Shown: positions 8,589 through 18,495, counted from the first letter of the stretch. The stretch is 64,000 nt of DNA from Variovorax paradoxus (GCF_902712855.1 NZ_LR743507.1:3086001-3150000); one strand, 5' to 3'. A program made the numbers and translations. The notes: generated by a model not told the origin, from the sequence alone.

Positions 8589-9434
8589 ATGCTCAAACAA
8601 CGCATCCTCACGGCGATCGTGCTGCTCGCGATCCTGCTGCCGGCGCTGTTCTATCGCAACCATATTGCCTTCGCCTGCGTCATGTTGGTGCTGATCGGCG
8701 CCGCCGCGTGGGAATGGGGCCGCCTGAACGGCTATGGGCCGCGGATGTCGCTGTTCCTTGGCGCCGAGACGGTGCTGTTGTGCGCGCTCTCCTGGTGGCT
8801 CGGTCTGCTCGATCAATCGCTGGCGCTGATGTGGACCTTGGCCAGTGCTGCCTGGGTGCTCGGGGGCGCGGTGTTGCTGCGTGTTGCAGTGCCTGGCTGG
8901 CCTCGCATTCCGCGCGGCCTGCGGCTGGTCGGCGGCCTGCTGGCACTCTGGGTGGCTTGGCTCGCGGCAGTGCAGGCGCGCATGGTCGGCATCAATTTCC
9001 TGCTCTCGATCCTCGTCCTCGTGTGGGTGGCCGACGTTTTCGCCTATTTCGCCGGCCGTGCCTTCGGCCTGAAATTCACCCGCAACAAGCTCGCACCCGC
9101 GATCAGCCCTGGCAAGAGCTGGGAGGGCGTGTGGGGTGGAATGATCGGCGTCGTCGTGCTCGCGTTTGCGTGGGTCTGGGCCGACAAGGCAACGGGTGCC
9201 ACGGTGGCCAGCCTCTACACGCGGCTCCATGAGCGCGGCTGGTGGCTGTTGCTGCTGGGCGCGCTGTTTCTCTCTGCGATGAGTGTCGTGGGCGACCTCG
9301 TCGAATCTCTCATCAAGCGAAGCGCCGGCGCCAAAGACAGCAGCAGGCTGCTGCCCGGACATGGCGGCGTTCTCGACCGCGTGGATGCCCTCTTGCCGGC
9401 GCTTCCCATTGCCATGATGCTGGCTTTCCTGTGA
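8589..9434 (+). CDS. cdsA: Phosphatidate cytidylyltransferase (CDP-diglyceride synthase)
   Basis: CdsA makes CDP-diacylglycerol from phosphatidic acid and CTP, the branch point of phospholipid synthesis in the inner membrane. The 281-residue product is mostly membrane helices and ends with the family signature SLIKRSAGAKDSSRLLPGHG followed by GVLDRVD. I chose the ATG at 8589 (MLKQRILTAIVLL); the reading frame is open further upstream but that part lies inside uppS. Its stop overlaps the dxr GTG by four bases. Confidence 0.96.
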   Translation: MLKQRILTAIVLLAILLPALFYRNHIAFACVMLVLIGAAAWEWGRLNGYGPRMSLFLGAETVLLCALSWWLGLLDQSLALMWTLASAAWVLGGAVLLRVAVPGWPRIPRGLRLVGGLLALWVAWLAAVQARMVGINFLLSILVLVWVADVFAYFAGRAFGLKFTRNKLAPAISPGKSWEGVWGGMIGVVVLAFAWVWADKATGATVASLYTRLHERGWWLLLLGALFLSAMSVVGDLVESLIKRSAGAKDSSRLLPGHGGVLDRVDALLPALPIAMMLAFL

Positions 9435-10618
9435 ACACTTCCAGACAACGCGTGACGGTGCTCGGTTCGACCGGTTCGGTCGGCGTCAGCACCCTCGACG
9501 TCATCTCGCGCCATCCTGAGCGCTTCGAGGTGTTCGCGCTTTCCGCGGCCACCAAGGTCGACGAATTGCTGGCGCAGTGTGTCCGGTTCTCGCCACATTT
9601 CGCGGTCATGGCCAGCGCGCCGCATGCTGCGCAACTGGCCGAGAAGGTCAAGCAGAACGGGCTCGACACGGTCGTCCTGACTGATTCTGATGCTCTCGAA
9701 ACAATAGCGTCGCATGAAGAGGTCGATGCGGTCATGGCCGCCATCGTAGGTGCCGCCGGGCTCGCGCCGTGTCTGGCCGCAGCTCGCGCCGGCAAGCGGC
9801 TGCTGCTGGCCAACAAGGAAGCGCTGGTGGTCGGCGGCGAGCTCTTCATGCGCACGGTCCGCGAGGGCGGCGCCGTGCTGCTGCCGATCGACAGCGAGCA
9901 CTCGGCGATTTTCCAATCGCTGCCCGAAGACCCTTCGACCTGGCCGCGGCGCATCGACAAGATCATCCTGACGGCCTCGGGCGGCCCTTTCCGCACGCGA
10001 GCGCCGGACACGCTGGCCACAGTCACTCCCGAGCAGGCCTGCGCGCACCCGAACTGGGTCATGGGCCGCAAGATCTCGGTCGACTCGGCCACGATGATGA
10101 ACAAGGCGCTCGAGGTGATCGAGGCGCGTCACCTGTTCGGTGTGACGCCCGAGCAGATCGAGGTGGTGATCCACCCGCAGAGCGTGGTGCATTCGATGGT
10201 GCAGTTCACGGACGCATCGGTCATCGCCCAACTCGGTACGCCCGACATGCGTGTCCCCATCGCGGTCGGTCTGGCTTGGCCGGAGCGCATCGAGAGCGGG
10301 GCGGCACGGCTCGATTTCCGCCAGATGTCGGCACTGAGTTTCGAGACGCCGGATGCGTCCCTCTTTCCGGGGCTCGGCCTGGCCTGGCAAGCGTTGCGCG
10401 CATCGCCCGGCACCACCGCCGTGCTGAACGCGGCCAACGAGGTGGCGGTCGAGGCCTTCCTCGGGCGGCGCTTGCGCTTCGATCGCATTCACGCGGTAAA
10501 CATGGAAACTTTGGAAGCTGTCTTGCCCTCGAAGCCTGCATCGCTCGCCGACCTGCTGGCGCTCGATGCCAGCGCCCGTGCGGCGGCGAATGCTGCGGCG
10601 CAGCGTCTCGCGGCCTGA
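9431..10618 (+). CDS. dxr: 1-deoxy-D-xylulose 5-phosphate reductoisomerase
   Basis: Dxr (IspC) converts DXP to 2-C-methyl-D-erythritol 4-phosphate with NADPH, the committed step of the non-mevalonate pathway. The start is a GTG at 9431 that overlaps the cdsA stop (GTGA), giving VNTSRQRVTVLGSTGSVG with the NADPH-binding glycines at residues 12-18. NKEALVVGG and the metal-binding IDSEHSAIFQ lie near residues 128 and 152. Length is 395, as expected (about 398). Confidence 0.97.
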   Translation: MNTSRQRVTVLGSTGSVGVSTLDVISRHPERFEVFALSAATKVDELLAQCVRFSPHFAVMASAPHAAQLAEKVKQNGLDTVVLTDSDALETIASHEEVDAVMAAIVGAAGLAPCLAAARAGKRLLLANKEALVVGGELFMRTVREGGAVLLPIDSEHSAIFQSLPEDPSTWPRRIDKIILTASGGPFRTRAPDTLATVTPEQACAHPNWVMGRKISVDSATMMNKALEVIEARHLFGVTPEQIEVVIHPQSVVHSMVQFTDASVIAQLGTPDMRVPIAVGLAWPERIESGAARLDFRQMSALSFETPDASLFPGLGLAWQALRASPGTTAVLNAANEVAVEAFLGRRLRFDRIHAVNMETLEAVLPSKPASLADLLALDASARAAANAAAQRLAA

Positions 10619-10650
10619 TCCTTCCTGTTTCCTGAATACCGAGGAACCCG

Positions 10651-12024
10651 ATGTTGCTTACTGTCATAGCCTTTGTGGTCGCGCTCGGTGTCCTTATCGC
10701 GGTGCACGAATATGGCCACTACCGTGTGGCGGTGGCTTGCGGCGTGAAGGTCGAGCGCTTTTCGGTCGGCTTCGGCAAGGCGCTGTTCCGCTGGCAGCCC
10801 AAGCGCCAGCATCCGGGGCAGCAGACCGAGTTCGTGATCGGCCTGTTCCCGCTGGGCGGCTACGTCAAGATGCTCGACGAGCGCGAAGGCCCTGTCGCAC
10901 CGGAAGAGCGCCATCGCGCCTTCAACACCCAGCCGCTGCGCTCGCGCGCAGCCATCGTGGCGGCAGGGCCTATCGCCAATCTGCTGCTCGCCGTGGCGCT
11001 CTATACCGCAGTCAACTGGATCGGGGTCCAGGAGCCAGTTGCCAAGCTGGGTCGGCCGGTGGCGGCTTCGCTGGCCGAGGCGGCGGGATTGCGCGGCGGC
11101 GAGCACATCACCCGCGCCGGCTTCGGCGGAGATCTTTCCCCCGTGGATTCGTTCGAAGACCTGCGCTGGCGCATGACGCGCGGCGCGCTCGACGGGCACG
11201 ACCTGACGCTGGAGATTGCAGGAGAGGGCGGCAAGCAGGCCCGCACCGTCGTGCTTCCGCTCAGCCGCATGGAGACCAGGGACGCCGATCCGCAGATGTT
11301 CCGCAAGATCGGCGTGCTGGCGCCACTGACGCGGCCCGAGATCGGCGAGGTGATGGCGGACAGCGCGGCCGAGCGTTCCGGCCTGCGCAGTGGCGACGTG
11401 GTCAGGAGCATCGGCGGCACGGCCATCGTCGACGGGCAGCAGCTGCGCGAAGTGATCCGCGCGTCGGTCGACGGCGACCAGCCCCGCGTTCAGCCATGGC
11501 ACATCGAGCGCGGCGGCCAGCCGCTCACCATCGACGTCAAGCCTGAGGTGCGGGCAGACGGCGCCGCGAAGGTCGGTCGCATCGGCGCCTTCGTGGGTTC
11601 TGCGCCGGAAATGGTGACGGTGCGCCAGGGCGTGGTCGGCGGCATCTGGCACGGCATGGTGCGCACCTGGGAGGTTTCGGCGCTCACCGTGCGCATGATG
11701 GTCAAGATGGTCGTGGGCGAGGCATCGCTGAAGAACCTCAGTGGTCCGCTCACGATTGCCGACTATGCGGGCAAGTCCGCAAGCCTCGGATTCACCCAAT
11801 ATCTGGTCTTTCTGGCGCTCATCAGCGTGAGTCTCGGGGTGCTGAATCTCATGCCGCTGCCGGTCCTCGATGGTGGGCACCTGATGTATTATCTTTGGGA
11901 GGGCCTGACCGGCAAGAGTGTCTCTGATGCTTGGATGGGACGGCTTCAGCGTGGGGGTGTCGCCCTGCTGCTGGTCATGATGTCGGTCGCACTCTTCAAC
12001 GACATCACGCGGCTCTTTGGTTAA
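10651..12024 (+). CDS. rseP: Site-2 protease RseP (sigma-E pathway zinc metalloprotease)
   Basis: RseP cuts anti-sigma factor RseA within the inner membrane during envelope stress and also clears signal peptides. The 457-residue protein has the zinc motif HEYGH at residues 20-24 in the first membrane helix, a periplasmic PDZ region in the middle, and the conserved LPVLDGGHLM in the C-terminal membrane part that supplies the third metal ligand. It is followed by bamA after 38 bp, the usual neighbour. Confidence 0.96.
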   Translation: MLLTVIAFVVALGVLIAVHEYGHYRVAVACGVKVERFSVGFGKALFRWQPKRQHPGQQTEFVIGLFPLGGYVKMLDEREGPVAPEERHRAFNTQPLRSRAAIVAAGPIANLLLAVALYTAVNWIGVQEPVAKLGRPVAASLAEAAGLRGGEHITRAGFGGDLSPVDSFEDLRWRMTRGALDGHDLTLEIAGEGGKQARTVVLPLSRMETRDADPQMFRKIGVLAPLTRPEIGEVMADSAAERSGLRSGDVVRSIGGTAIVDGQQLREVIRASVDGDQPRVQPWHIERGGQPLTIDVKPEVRADGAAKVGRIGAFVGSAPEMVTVRQGVVGGIWHGMVRTWEVSALTVRMMVKMVVGEASLKNLSGPLTIADYAGKSASLGFTQYLVFLALISVSLGVLNLMPLPVLDGGHLMYYLWEGLTGKSVSDAWMGRLQRGGVALLLVMMSVALFNDITRLFG

Positions 12025-12062
12025 CTTTCTGCCGGCCCTTTCCGTGCCGGCTCAATTCACAG

Positions 12063-14498
12063 ATGAACAAAAACTTCAATCGCTTTCGCCTGCGTAGCGT
12101 TGCCGCGGTGGTTGTCAGTGCGCTTGCGGCCACTGCAGCCTGGGCCGTAGAGCCTTTCACGGTGCGCGACATTCGCGTCGAAGGCCTGCAACGCGTCGAA
12201 GCCGGCACGATCTTCGCGTCGTTGCCGCTGCGCGTTGGCGATACCTACAGCGACGAGCGCGGTTCTGCCGCGATTCGCGCGCTGTTCGATCTGGGTTTGT
12301 TCAAGGATGTTCGCATCGACGTCAACGGTAATGTGCTGGTGGTGATCGTCGAGGAGCGTCCCACCATCGCCGATGTAGATTTCGTCGGCACCAAGGAGTT
12401 CGACAAGGCTGCCCTGCAGAAGGCGTTGCGCGAGGTCGGCCTGACCGACGGCCGCCCCTACGACAAGGCGCTGGCTGACCGGGCAGAGCAGGAACTCAAG
12501 CGCCAGTACGTGAGCCGCAGCCTCTACAACGCGCAGGTCGTGACCACCGTCACGCCCATCGAACGCAACCGCGTCAACCTGACCTTCACCGTGACAGAAG
12601 GCGAGTCGGCCCGTATCCGCGAAGTGCACGTGGTCGGCAACAAGGCGTTCAGCGAATCGACGCTGCTCAGCCTGTTCGACCAGGACAGCGGTGGTTTCAT
12701 GAGCTGGTACACGAAGTCGAACCAGTATTCACGCGCCAAGCTCAATGCCGACCTCGAGACCCTGCGCTCGTACTACATCACCCGCGGCTACCTCGAGTTC
12801 CGCATCGACTCGACGCAGGTCGCCATTTCGCCGGACCGCAAGGACCTGACGGTGACGGTCAACATCACCGAAGGCGAGAAGTTCGTGGTCTCGAGCGTGA
12901 AGCTCGACGGCAACTACCTCGGCCGTGACGACGAGTTCAAGTCGCTCATCACCATCAAGCCGGGCGAGCCCTACAACGGCGAGCAGGTCACCGAGACCAC
13001 CAAGGCCTTCAACGACTATTTCGGCACCTTCGGCTACGCGTTTGCCCGCGTGCAAGCGCGGCCCGAAATCGACCGCACCAACAACCGCGTGGCACTCACG
13101 CTGCAGGCCGAGCCGGCGCGTCGCGTGTACGTGCGCAAGGTGTCCGTCGGCGGCAACAACAAGACCCGCGACGAAGTCATTCGCCGCGAGTTCCGCCAGT
13201 TCGAAGCTTCCTGGTACGACGGCGACAAGATCAAGCTGTCGCGCGACCGCGTGGACCGCCTTGGCTTCTTCACCGAAGTCAACGTCGAGACGCAGGAGGT
13301 CCCCGGTTCGCCCGACCAGGTCGACCTGACCGTCAACGTGGCTGAAAAGCCCACCGGCAGCCTGCAGCTCGGCGCCGGCTATTCGAGTGCCGAGAAGGTC
13401 GCGCTGACCTTTGGCATCTCGCAGGAAAACGTGTTCGGCTCGGGCAACTTCCTGGGCGTGCAGGTCAATACCAGCAAGTACAACCGCACGCTGTCGCTGA
13501 CCACCACCGATCCGTATTTCACGCAGGACGGCATCTCTCGCACGATCAGCGTGTACCACACCACCACGCGTCCGTATTCGTCGTCGATCGACGGCGACTA
13601 CAAGCTGGTGAATCAGGGCGCGTCGATCCGCTTCGGCGTGCCATTCAGCGAAGTCGACACTGTCTTCTTCGGCATCGGCCTCGAGCGCTACGCTTTCGAC
13701 GCCAACAGTTCGACGGCGTTCTCGGGTTTGACCACGCCGCCTTCGTACCTCAACTACTTCCAGTGCCAGAAGGACCCGACGGGTATCCTGGTGATCGGTT
13801 GCGACCAGAAGAGCGTGTGGGGCGTGCCGCTGAGCGTAGGCTGGGGCCGCGACAGCCGCGACAGCGCGCTGATCCCGACCACGGGTCGCTTGCAACGCGC
13901 CAACCTCGAAGTCGGTGCGGCCGGCGACATGAAGTACGTCAAGACGAACTACCAGTACCAGCAGTTCTTCGCGATCAACAAGCAGTACACCTTCTCGATC
14001 AACGGCGAAGTGGGCTACGCGAAGGCGCTGGGCGGCAAGGTCTACCCGATCTTCAAGAACTTCTACGCCGGTGGCCTGGGCTCGATCCGCGGTTTTGAGC
14101 AGAACTCGCTCGGTCCGCGCGACCTGCCGCTGTTCGGCCAGACCGAAGGCGCTGCCATTGGTGGCACCAAGAAGGCGATCTTCAACGCCGAGTTGAGCAC
14201 GCCGTTCCCCGGTGCCGGCAATGACCGCACGCTGCGCCTGTACGGCTTCTTCGACGTCGGCAATGTGTTCGGTTCGCGTGCTGCAGGCCTCACCGACGCA
14301 CAGTGGAAAGCCGAGAAGAAGCTGCGCGCTTCCGTCGGCCTTGGCGTCAGCTGGATCTCGCCGCTCGGCCCGCTGCGCCTGGCCTATGCATTCCCCATCA
14401 AGTCCCAGAAGGAAGTGGTGGATCCCAGCACCGGGTTCATCACGATCCCGAAGGATAGAATCCAGCGCCTCCAATTCCAGATCGGAACGTCTTTCTAA
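12063..14498 (+). CDS. bamA: Outer membrane protein assembly factor BamA
   Basis: BamA is the essential Omp85 protein that folds beta-barrel proteins into the outer membrane. The 811-residue product has a signal peptide ending AAWA near residue 28, five POTRA repeats from about residue 30 to 430, then a 16-stranded barrel. The Omp85 lid motif appears as IRGF near residue 678, and the chain ends in Phe, as is usual for outer-membrane barrels. I chose the ATG at 12063 because the in-frame extension upstream lies within rseP. The stop abuts the skp ATG with no spacer, implying translational coupling. Confidence 0.97.
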   Translation: MNKNFNRFRLRSVAAVVVSALAATAAWAVEPFTVRDIRVEGLQRVEAGTIFASLPLRVGDTYSDERGSAAIRALFDLGLFKDVRIDVNGNVLVVIVEERPTIADVDFVGTKEFDKAALQKALREVGLTDGRPYDKALADRAEQELKRQYVSRSLYNAQVVTTVTPIERNRVNLTFTVTEGESARIREVHVVGNKAFSESTLLSLFDQDSGGFMSWYTKSNQYSRAKLNADLETLRSYYITRGYLEFRIDSTQVAISPDRKDLTVTVNITEGEKFVVSSVKLDGNYLGRDDEFKSLITIKPGEPYNGEQVTETTKAFNDYFGTFGYAFARVQARPEIDRTNNRVALTLQAEPARRVYVRKVSVGGNNKTRDEVIRREFRQFEASWYDGDKIKLSRDRVDRLGFFTEVNVETQEVPGSPDQVDLTVNVAEKPTGSLQLGAGYSSAEKVALTFGISQENVFGSGNFLGVQVNTSKYNRTLSLTTTDPYFTQDGISRTISVYHTTTRPYSSSIDGDYKLVNQGASIRFGVPFSEVDTVFFGIGLERYAFDANSSTAFSGLTTPPSYLNYFQCQKDPTGILVIGCDQKSVWGVPLSVGWGRDSRDSALIPTTGRLQRANLEVGAAGDMKYVKTNYQYQQFFAINKQYTFSINGEVGYAKALGGKVYPIFKNFYAGGLGSIRGFEQNSLGPRDLPLFGQTEGAAIGGTKKAIFNAELSTPFPGAGNDRTLRLYGFFDVGNVFGSRAAGLTDAQWKAEKKLRASVGLGVSWISPLGPLRLAYAFPIKSQKEVVDPSTGFITIPKDRIQRLQFQIGTSF

Positions 14499-15050
14499 AT
14501 GAAGCATTTGATTCGCGCCGCGGCCGGCGCGTTGTTGGTCCCCGCTTTTGTGCTCGCTGCTGCGCCTGCCCAGGCGCAAACGCAGGAAGCCTTTCGCATC
14601 GGTTTCGTGAATCCGGACCGCGTGCTGCGCGAGGCGCAACCGGCCAAGACCGCCCAGGCGAAGCTTGAAGCCGAGTTTCTGAAGCGCGAGCGCGACCTGA
14701 CCGCACAGGGCGATGCACTCAAGCAGGCTTCCGAGAAGTTCGAGCGCGAAGCGCCGACCCTGTCAGAAAGCCAGCGGACCAGCCGCCAGCGCGCCCTGGT
14801 CGACCAGGACCGCGACTTCCAGCGCAAGCGCCGCGAATTCCAGGAAGACCTGAACGCGCGCAAGAACGAAGAGCTGCAACAGGTCTACGAACGCGCCAAC
14901 CGCGTGGTCAAGCAGGTCGCAGAAGCCGAGAAGTACGACGCCATCCTGCAGGAAGCGATCTACATCAATCCGAAGCACGACATCACCGACAAGGTGATCA
15001 AGGCGTTGAACGCGTCAGTCAGCTCTCCTGCGCCTGCGGCCGGCAAGTAA
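14499..15050 (+). CDS. skp: Periplasmic chaperone Skp/OmpH
   Basis: Skp is the trimeric periplasmic chaperone that carries unfolded outer-membrane proteins to the BAM complex. The 183-residue product has a clear signal peptide (cleavage after AQA near residue 26), then FRIGFVNPDRVLRE, and a long charged alpha-helical coiled-coil region (residues about 45-140) that forms the jellyfish tentacles. It starts directly after the bamA stop and precedes lpxD, the conserved order. Confidence 0.93.
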   Translation: MKHLIRAAAGALLVPAFVLAAAPAQAQTQEAFRIGFVNPDRVLREAQPAKTAQAKLEAEFLKRERDLTAQGDALKQASEKFEREAPTLSESQRTSRQRALVDQDRDFQRKRREFQEDLNARKNEELQQVYERANRVVKQVAEAEKYDAILQEAIYINPKHDITDKVIKALNASVSSPAPAAGK

Positions 15051-15064
15051 CGCCGGGAGTCGGC

Positions 15065-16042
15065 GTGTCATTGCAGCTCGGAGCCATCGTTGACGCCCTC
15101 GGGGGCGAGCTTCATGGCGATTCGGCGTTATCCATCGAGCGGCTTGCGCCGCTGCAGAATGCACAGCCCGATGCGCTCAGTTTCCTGAGCCATCCCAAGT
15201 ACCAACAGGAACTGGCGGCCTCGAAGGCCGCCTGTGTCATTGTCTCGCCTGCCATGAGCGAGGCGGCGGCGGCGCGTGGTGCCTATATCGTCACGCCCGA
15301 TCCCTATTACTACTTCGCTCGCCTGACGCAGCTTTGGAAGGCGCACCATGCGCGTCCGGACGCCGACCTCGTGCATCCCAGCGCGGTGATCCACGCCGAA
15401 GCGCAGGTCGATCCGACAGCGCGCATCGGCGCGTTGTGCGTGGTGGAGCGGGGCGCGCGGATCGGTGCGGGCACGGTGCTCAAGTCGCGTGTGACGGTCA
15501 GCGAAGACTGCGTCATCGGCGAGCGCTGCCTGCTGCATCCCGGCGTGGTCATCGGCGCGGACGGTTTCGGCCTGGCGCTGCACCAGGGCCAGTGGGTCAA
15601 GATCGAGCAACTGGGCGCAGTGCGCATCGGCAACGACGTCGAGATCGGCGCCAACACCTGCGTCGACCGCGGCGCGCTCGACGACACCGTGATCGAAGAC
15701 GGTGTGAAGCTCGACAACCTGATCCAGATCGGCCACAACGTGCGCGTCGGCAAGAACACCGCGATGGCGGGCTGTGTCGGCGTGGCCGGCAGCGCCGTCA
15801 TCGGTGAGAACTGCACCTTCGGCGGAGGCGCCATCGTGCTGGGGCATCTGACGGTGGCCGATGGCGTGCACGTGTCGGCCGCCACGGTGGTTACCCGTTC
15901 GATCCACAAGGCCGGCCAATACACCGGCATGTTTCCCATCGATGACAATGCGAGCTGGGAAAAAAATGCGGCAACGCTCAAGCAGTTGCACAGCCTGCGC
16001 GAACGACTGAAGGCGCTGGAGAAGGCTCCCTCGAAAAAATGA
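15065..16042 (+). CDS. lpxD: UDP-3-O-(3-hydroxyacyl)glucosamine N-acyltransferase
   Basis: LpxD adds the second 3-hydroxyacyl chain from acyl-ACP to UDP-3-O-acyl-glucosamine, step three of lipid A synthesis. The 325-residue product starts with a GTG at 15065, has an N-terminal uridine-binding domain (about residues 1-100), then a left-handed beta-helix of hexapeptide repeats; the catalytic His is probably in IQIGHNVRVG near residue 225. The stop overlaps the fabZ ATG (ATGA). Confidence 0.97.
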   Translation: MSLQLGAIVDALGGELHGDSALSIERLAPLQNAQPDALSFLSHPKYQQELAASKAACVIVSPAMSEAAAARGAYIVTPDPYYYFARLTQLWKAHHARPDADLVHPSAVIHAEAQVDPTARIGALCVVERGARIGAGTVLKSRVTVSEDCVIGERCLLHPGVVIGADGFGLALHQGQWVKIEQLGAVRIGNDVEIGANTCVDRGALDDTVIEDGVKLDNLIQIGHNVRVGKNTAMAGCVGVAGSAVIGENCTFGGGAIVLGHLTVADGVHVSAATVVTRSIHKAGQYTGMFPIDDNASWEKNAATLKQLHSLRERLKALEKAPSKK

Positions 16043-16524
16043 CGACGATGCAGGAACAGAAAATCATGACCAAGCCAGCGATTGCGCTCGATATCCATCA
16101 AATCCTCAAGCTGCTGCCCCACCGCTATCCGTTCCTGCTGGTGGACCGCGTGCTCGACATGGAGAAGGGCAAGCGCATCACGGCGCTGAAGAACGTGACG
16201 ATGAACGAGCCGTTCTTCAACGGCCATTTTCCGCACCGTCCGGTGATGCCGGGCGTGCTGATGCTCGAGGCCATGGCGCAGGCCGCGGCGCTGCTGTCGT
16301 TCCACTCGCTGGACATCGTGCCGGACGACAACACCGTGTATTACTTCGCGGCCATCGACGGCGCACGCTTCAAGCGGCCGGTGGAACCGGGCGATCAGTT
16401 GACGCTCGAAGTCGAGATCGAGCGCATGAAGGCGGGCATCTCCAAATTCAAGGGCAGGGCCCTGGTCGGCAGCGAGCTCGCCTGCGAAGCGACGCTGATG
16501 TGCGCCATGCGCCAGATCAACTGA
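16039..16524 (+). CDS. fabZ: 3-hydroxyacyl-[acyl-carrier-protein] dehydratase FabZ
   Basis: FabZ dehydrates 3-hydroxyacyl-ACP in fatty acid elongation and thereby competes with lipid A synthesis for substrate. The 161-residue product has LLPHRYPFLLVDRVLDME and the hot-dog active-site helix NGHFPHRPVMPGVLMLEAM with the catalytic His and Glu. The ATG at 16039 overlaps the lpxD stop by four bases; a later ATG at 16066 (MTKPAIALDI) is also possible. It sits between lpxD and lpxA as in E. coli. Confidence 0.97.
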   Translation: MTTMQEQKIMTKPAIALDIHQILKLLPHRYPFLLVDRVLDMEKGKRITALKNVTMNEPFFNGHFPHRPVMPGVLMLEAMAQAAALLSFHSLDIVPDDNTVYYFAAIDGARFKRPVEPGDQLTLEVEIERMKAGISKFKGRALVGSELACEATLMCAMRQIN

Positions 16525-16547
16525 TCCGGCTGCAGTCACCACAAGGC

Positions 16548-17336
16548 ATGACCCAGGTTCATTCCACAGCCGTCATCGATCCCCAGGCCGAACTCGACGC
16601 CTCGGTGTCGGTCGGCCCCTATACCGTGATCGGCCCGCACGTGCGGGTGGGCGCAGGCACCACCATCGGCGCGCACTGCGTGATCGAGGGGCGCACCACC
16701 ATCGGGCGCGACAACCGCATCTTCCAGTTTTCGTCGCTCGGCGCCGTGCCGCAAGACAAGAAATATGCCGGCGAGCCGACCGAGCTCGTCATCGGCGACC
16801 GCAACGTGATCCGCGAGTTCTGCACCTTCAACCTCGGCGTGCCGGGCGCGGGCGGCATCACGCGCGTGGGCAACGACAACTGGATCATGGCGTATACGCA
16901 CATCGCGCACGACTGCCATGTCGACAACCACACCACGCTGGCCAACAACACCACGTTGGCAGGGCACGTGCACTTGGCCGACTGGGTCACGGTAGGCGGG
17001 CTCACGGGCATCCACCAGTTCGTGTCGGTCGGCGCGCATGCCATGGTCGGCTTCGCCAGCGCGGTCACGCAGGACGTGCCGCCTTTCATGTTGGTCGACG
17101 GCAACCCGCTGGCGGTGCGCGGCTTCAACATCGTCGGCCTGCGCCGTCGTGATTTCTCCGCACAGCGCCTCGCGGCGGTGAAGCAGATGCACCGACTGCT
17201 GTATCGCCAGGGCAAGACGCTCGACGAGGCGCGAACCGGCATCACCGCGCTCGCGACCGAGATGCCGGAGGCTGCCGGCGACGTCGCGCTGATGGAAGCC
17301 TTCCTCGCCAATTCGACGCGCGGCATCGCGCGCTGA
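16548..17336 (+). CDS. lpxA: UDP-N-acetylglucosamine O-acyltransferase
   Basis: LpxA transfers a 3-hydroxyacyl chain from ACP to UDP-GlcNAc, the first step of lipid A synthesis. The 262-residue product (E. coli 262) is made of hexapeptide repeats forming a left-handed beta-helix followed by a helical C-terminal domain. The catalytic His is in MAYTHIAHDCH near residue 125. I chose the ATG at 16548 (MTQVHSTAVIDPQA); the open frame upstream overlaps fabZ. Confidence 0.97.
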   Translation: MTQVHSTAVIDPQAELDASVSVGPYTVIGPHVRVGAGTTIGAHCVIEGRTTIGRDNRIFQFSSLGAVPQDKKYAGEPTELVIGDRNVIREFCTFNLGVPGAGGITRVGNDNWIMAYTHIAHDCHVDNHTTLANNTTLAGHVHLADWVTVGGLTGIHQFVSVGAHAMVGFASAVTQDVPPFMLVDGNPLAVRGFNIVGLRRRDFSAQRLAAVKQMHRLLYRQGKTLDEARTGITALATEMPEAAGDVALMEAFLANSTRGIAR

Positions 17337-17337
17337 C

Positions 17338-18495
17338 GTGACGGCGATGCAGAAGGACGGGCAGCGACGTTTCGCGCTGGTCGCGGGCGAAGCGTCCGGT
17401 GACTTGCTCGCCGGGCTGCTGCTCGATGGGCTGCAAGCCCGATGGCCTGGTCTCGAAACGGTTGGCATCGGCGGTCCTCGCATGCTGGCCCACGGTTTCC
17501 AAAGCTGGTGGCCTCAGGAAAAGCTCGCGGTGCGCGGCTATGTCGAGGTGCTGCGGCACTATGCCGAAATTGCCGGCATCCGCCGCCAGCTCAAGGCGCG
17601 GCTACTGCGCGAATGGGCTGCACTGTTCATCGGCGTCGATGCCCCCGACTTCAATCTCGATCTCGAAGCTGGCCTGCGCAGTCGTGGCATGAAGACCGTG
17701 CATTTCATCTGCCCGTCGATCTGGGCCTGGCGCCCGGAGCGTATCGAGAAGGTTCGAGCCGCGGCCGACCACGTGCTGTGCATCTTTCCATTCGAGCCGG
17801 CCTTGCTGGCCGAGCACGGCGTGGCGGGGAGCTACGTGGGCCATCCGCTGGCCAACGTGATCCCGATGACGCCCGATCGGGCAGGCGCGCGCGCCGCGAT
17901 GGGCCTGTCGCCCGATGCGCAGGTCGTGGCGCTGTTGCCCGGCAGCCGGCGCTCCGAGGTGCGCTACCTGGCCGCGCGCTTCTTTGCCGCTGCAGCGCTC
18001 ATGCACAAGGACCGCCCGAGTCTACAGTTCGTGGCGCCCATCCTCCCGGGCCTGCGCGCCGAGGTCGAAGCCTTGCTCCAGGCCAGCGGCATGACCGGCC
18101 ATGTGAAGCTGCTTGATGGCCAGTCGCACGCTGCGCTGGCCGCCTGCGACGTCACGCTGATCGCCAGCGGCACCGCCACGCTCGAGGCGGCGCTGTTCAA
18201 GCGGCCGATGGTCATTGCCTACAACATGAACGCGTTGTCATGGCGCCTCATGCAGCGCAAGCAACTGCAGCCCTGGGTTGGATTGCCCAATATCCTGTGC
18301 CGTGACTTCGTGGTGCCCGAACTGCTCCAGGAAGCCGCAACCCCCGAGGCGCTGGCCCAGGCCACGCTGGGCTGGCTCGACGCGCCGGAAAATTCGCAGG
18401 CACTGCAACAAAGATTTTCAGAGCTGCATGTGCAATTGCAGCGCGATACGCCGACACTTTGCGCCGATGCGATCCAGAAAGTTCTTGAAGGCTGA
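17338..18495 (+). CDS. lpxB: Lipid-A-disaccharide synthase
   Basis: LpxB joins UDP-2,3-diacylglucosamine and lipid X into the beta-1,6 disaccharide of lipid A at the inner membrane. The 385-residue product shows GEASGDLLAGLLL near residue 20, CPSIWAWRPERIEK near residue 125 and LPGSRRSEV near residue 200. The start is a GTG at 17338, one base after the lpxA stop; an ATG three codons later is an alternative. The rnhB gene overlaps its 3' end. Confidence 0.96.
   Translation: MTAMQKDGQRRFALVAGEASGDLLAGLLLDGLQARWPGLETVGIGGPRMLAHGFQSWWPQEKLAVRGYVEVLRHYAEIAGIRRQLKARLLREWAALFIGVDAPDFNLDLEAGLRSRGMKTVHFICPSIWAWRPERIEKVRAAADHVLCIFPFEPALLAEHGVAGSYVGHPLANVIPMTPDRAGARAAMGLSPDAQVVALLPGSRRSEVRYLAARFFAAAALMHKDRPSLQFVAPILPGLRAEVEALLQASGMTGHVKLLDGQSHAALAACDVTLIASGTATLEAALFKRPMVIAYNMNALSWRLMQRKQLQPWVGLPNILCRDFVVPELLQEAATPEALAQATLGWLDAPENSQALQQRFSELHVQLQRDTPTLCADAIQKVLEG

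Noticed and set aside
12031..12051. Inverted GCCGGC pair between rseP and bamA
   Set aside because: Only 6 bp and no T run, so not called a terminator.
12729..14639. A 636-codon - strand frame opposite bamA and the start of skp
   Set aside because: Same antisense composition, and it crosses a gene boundary.
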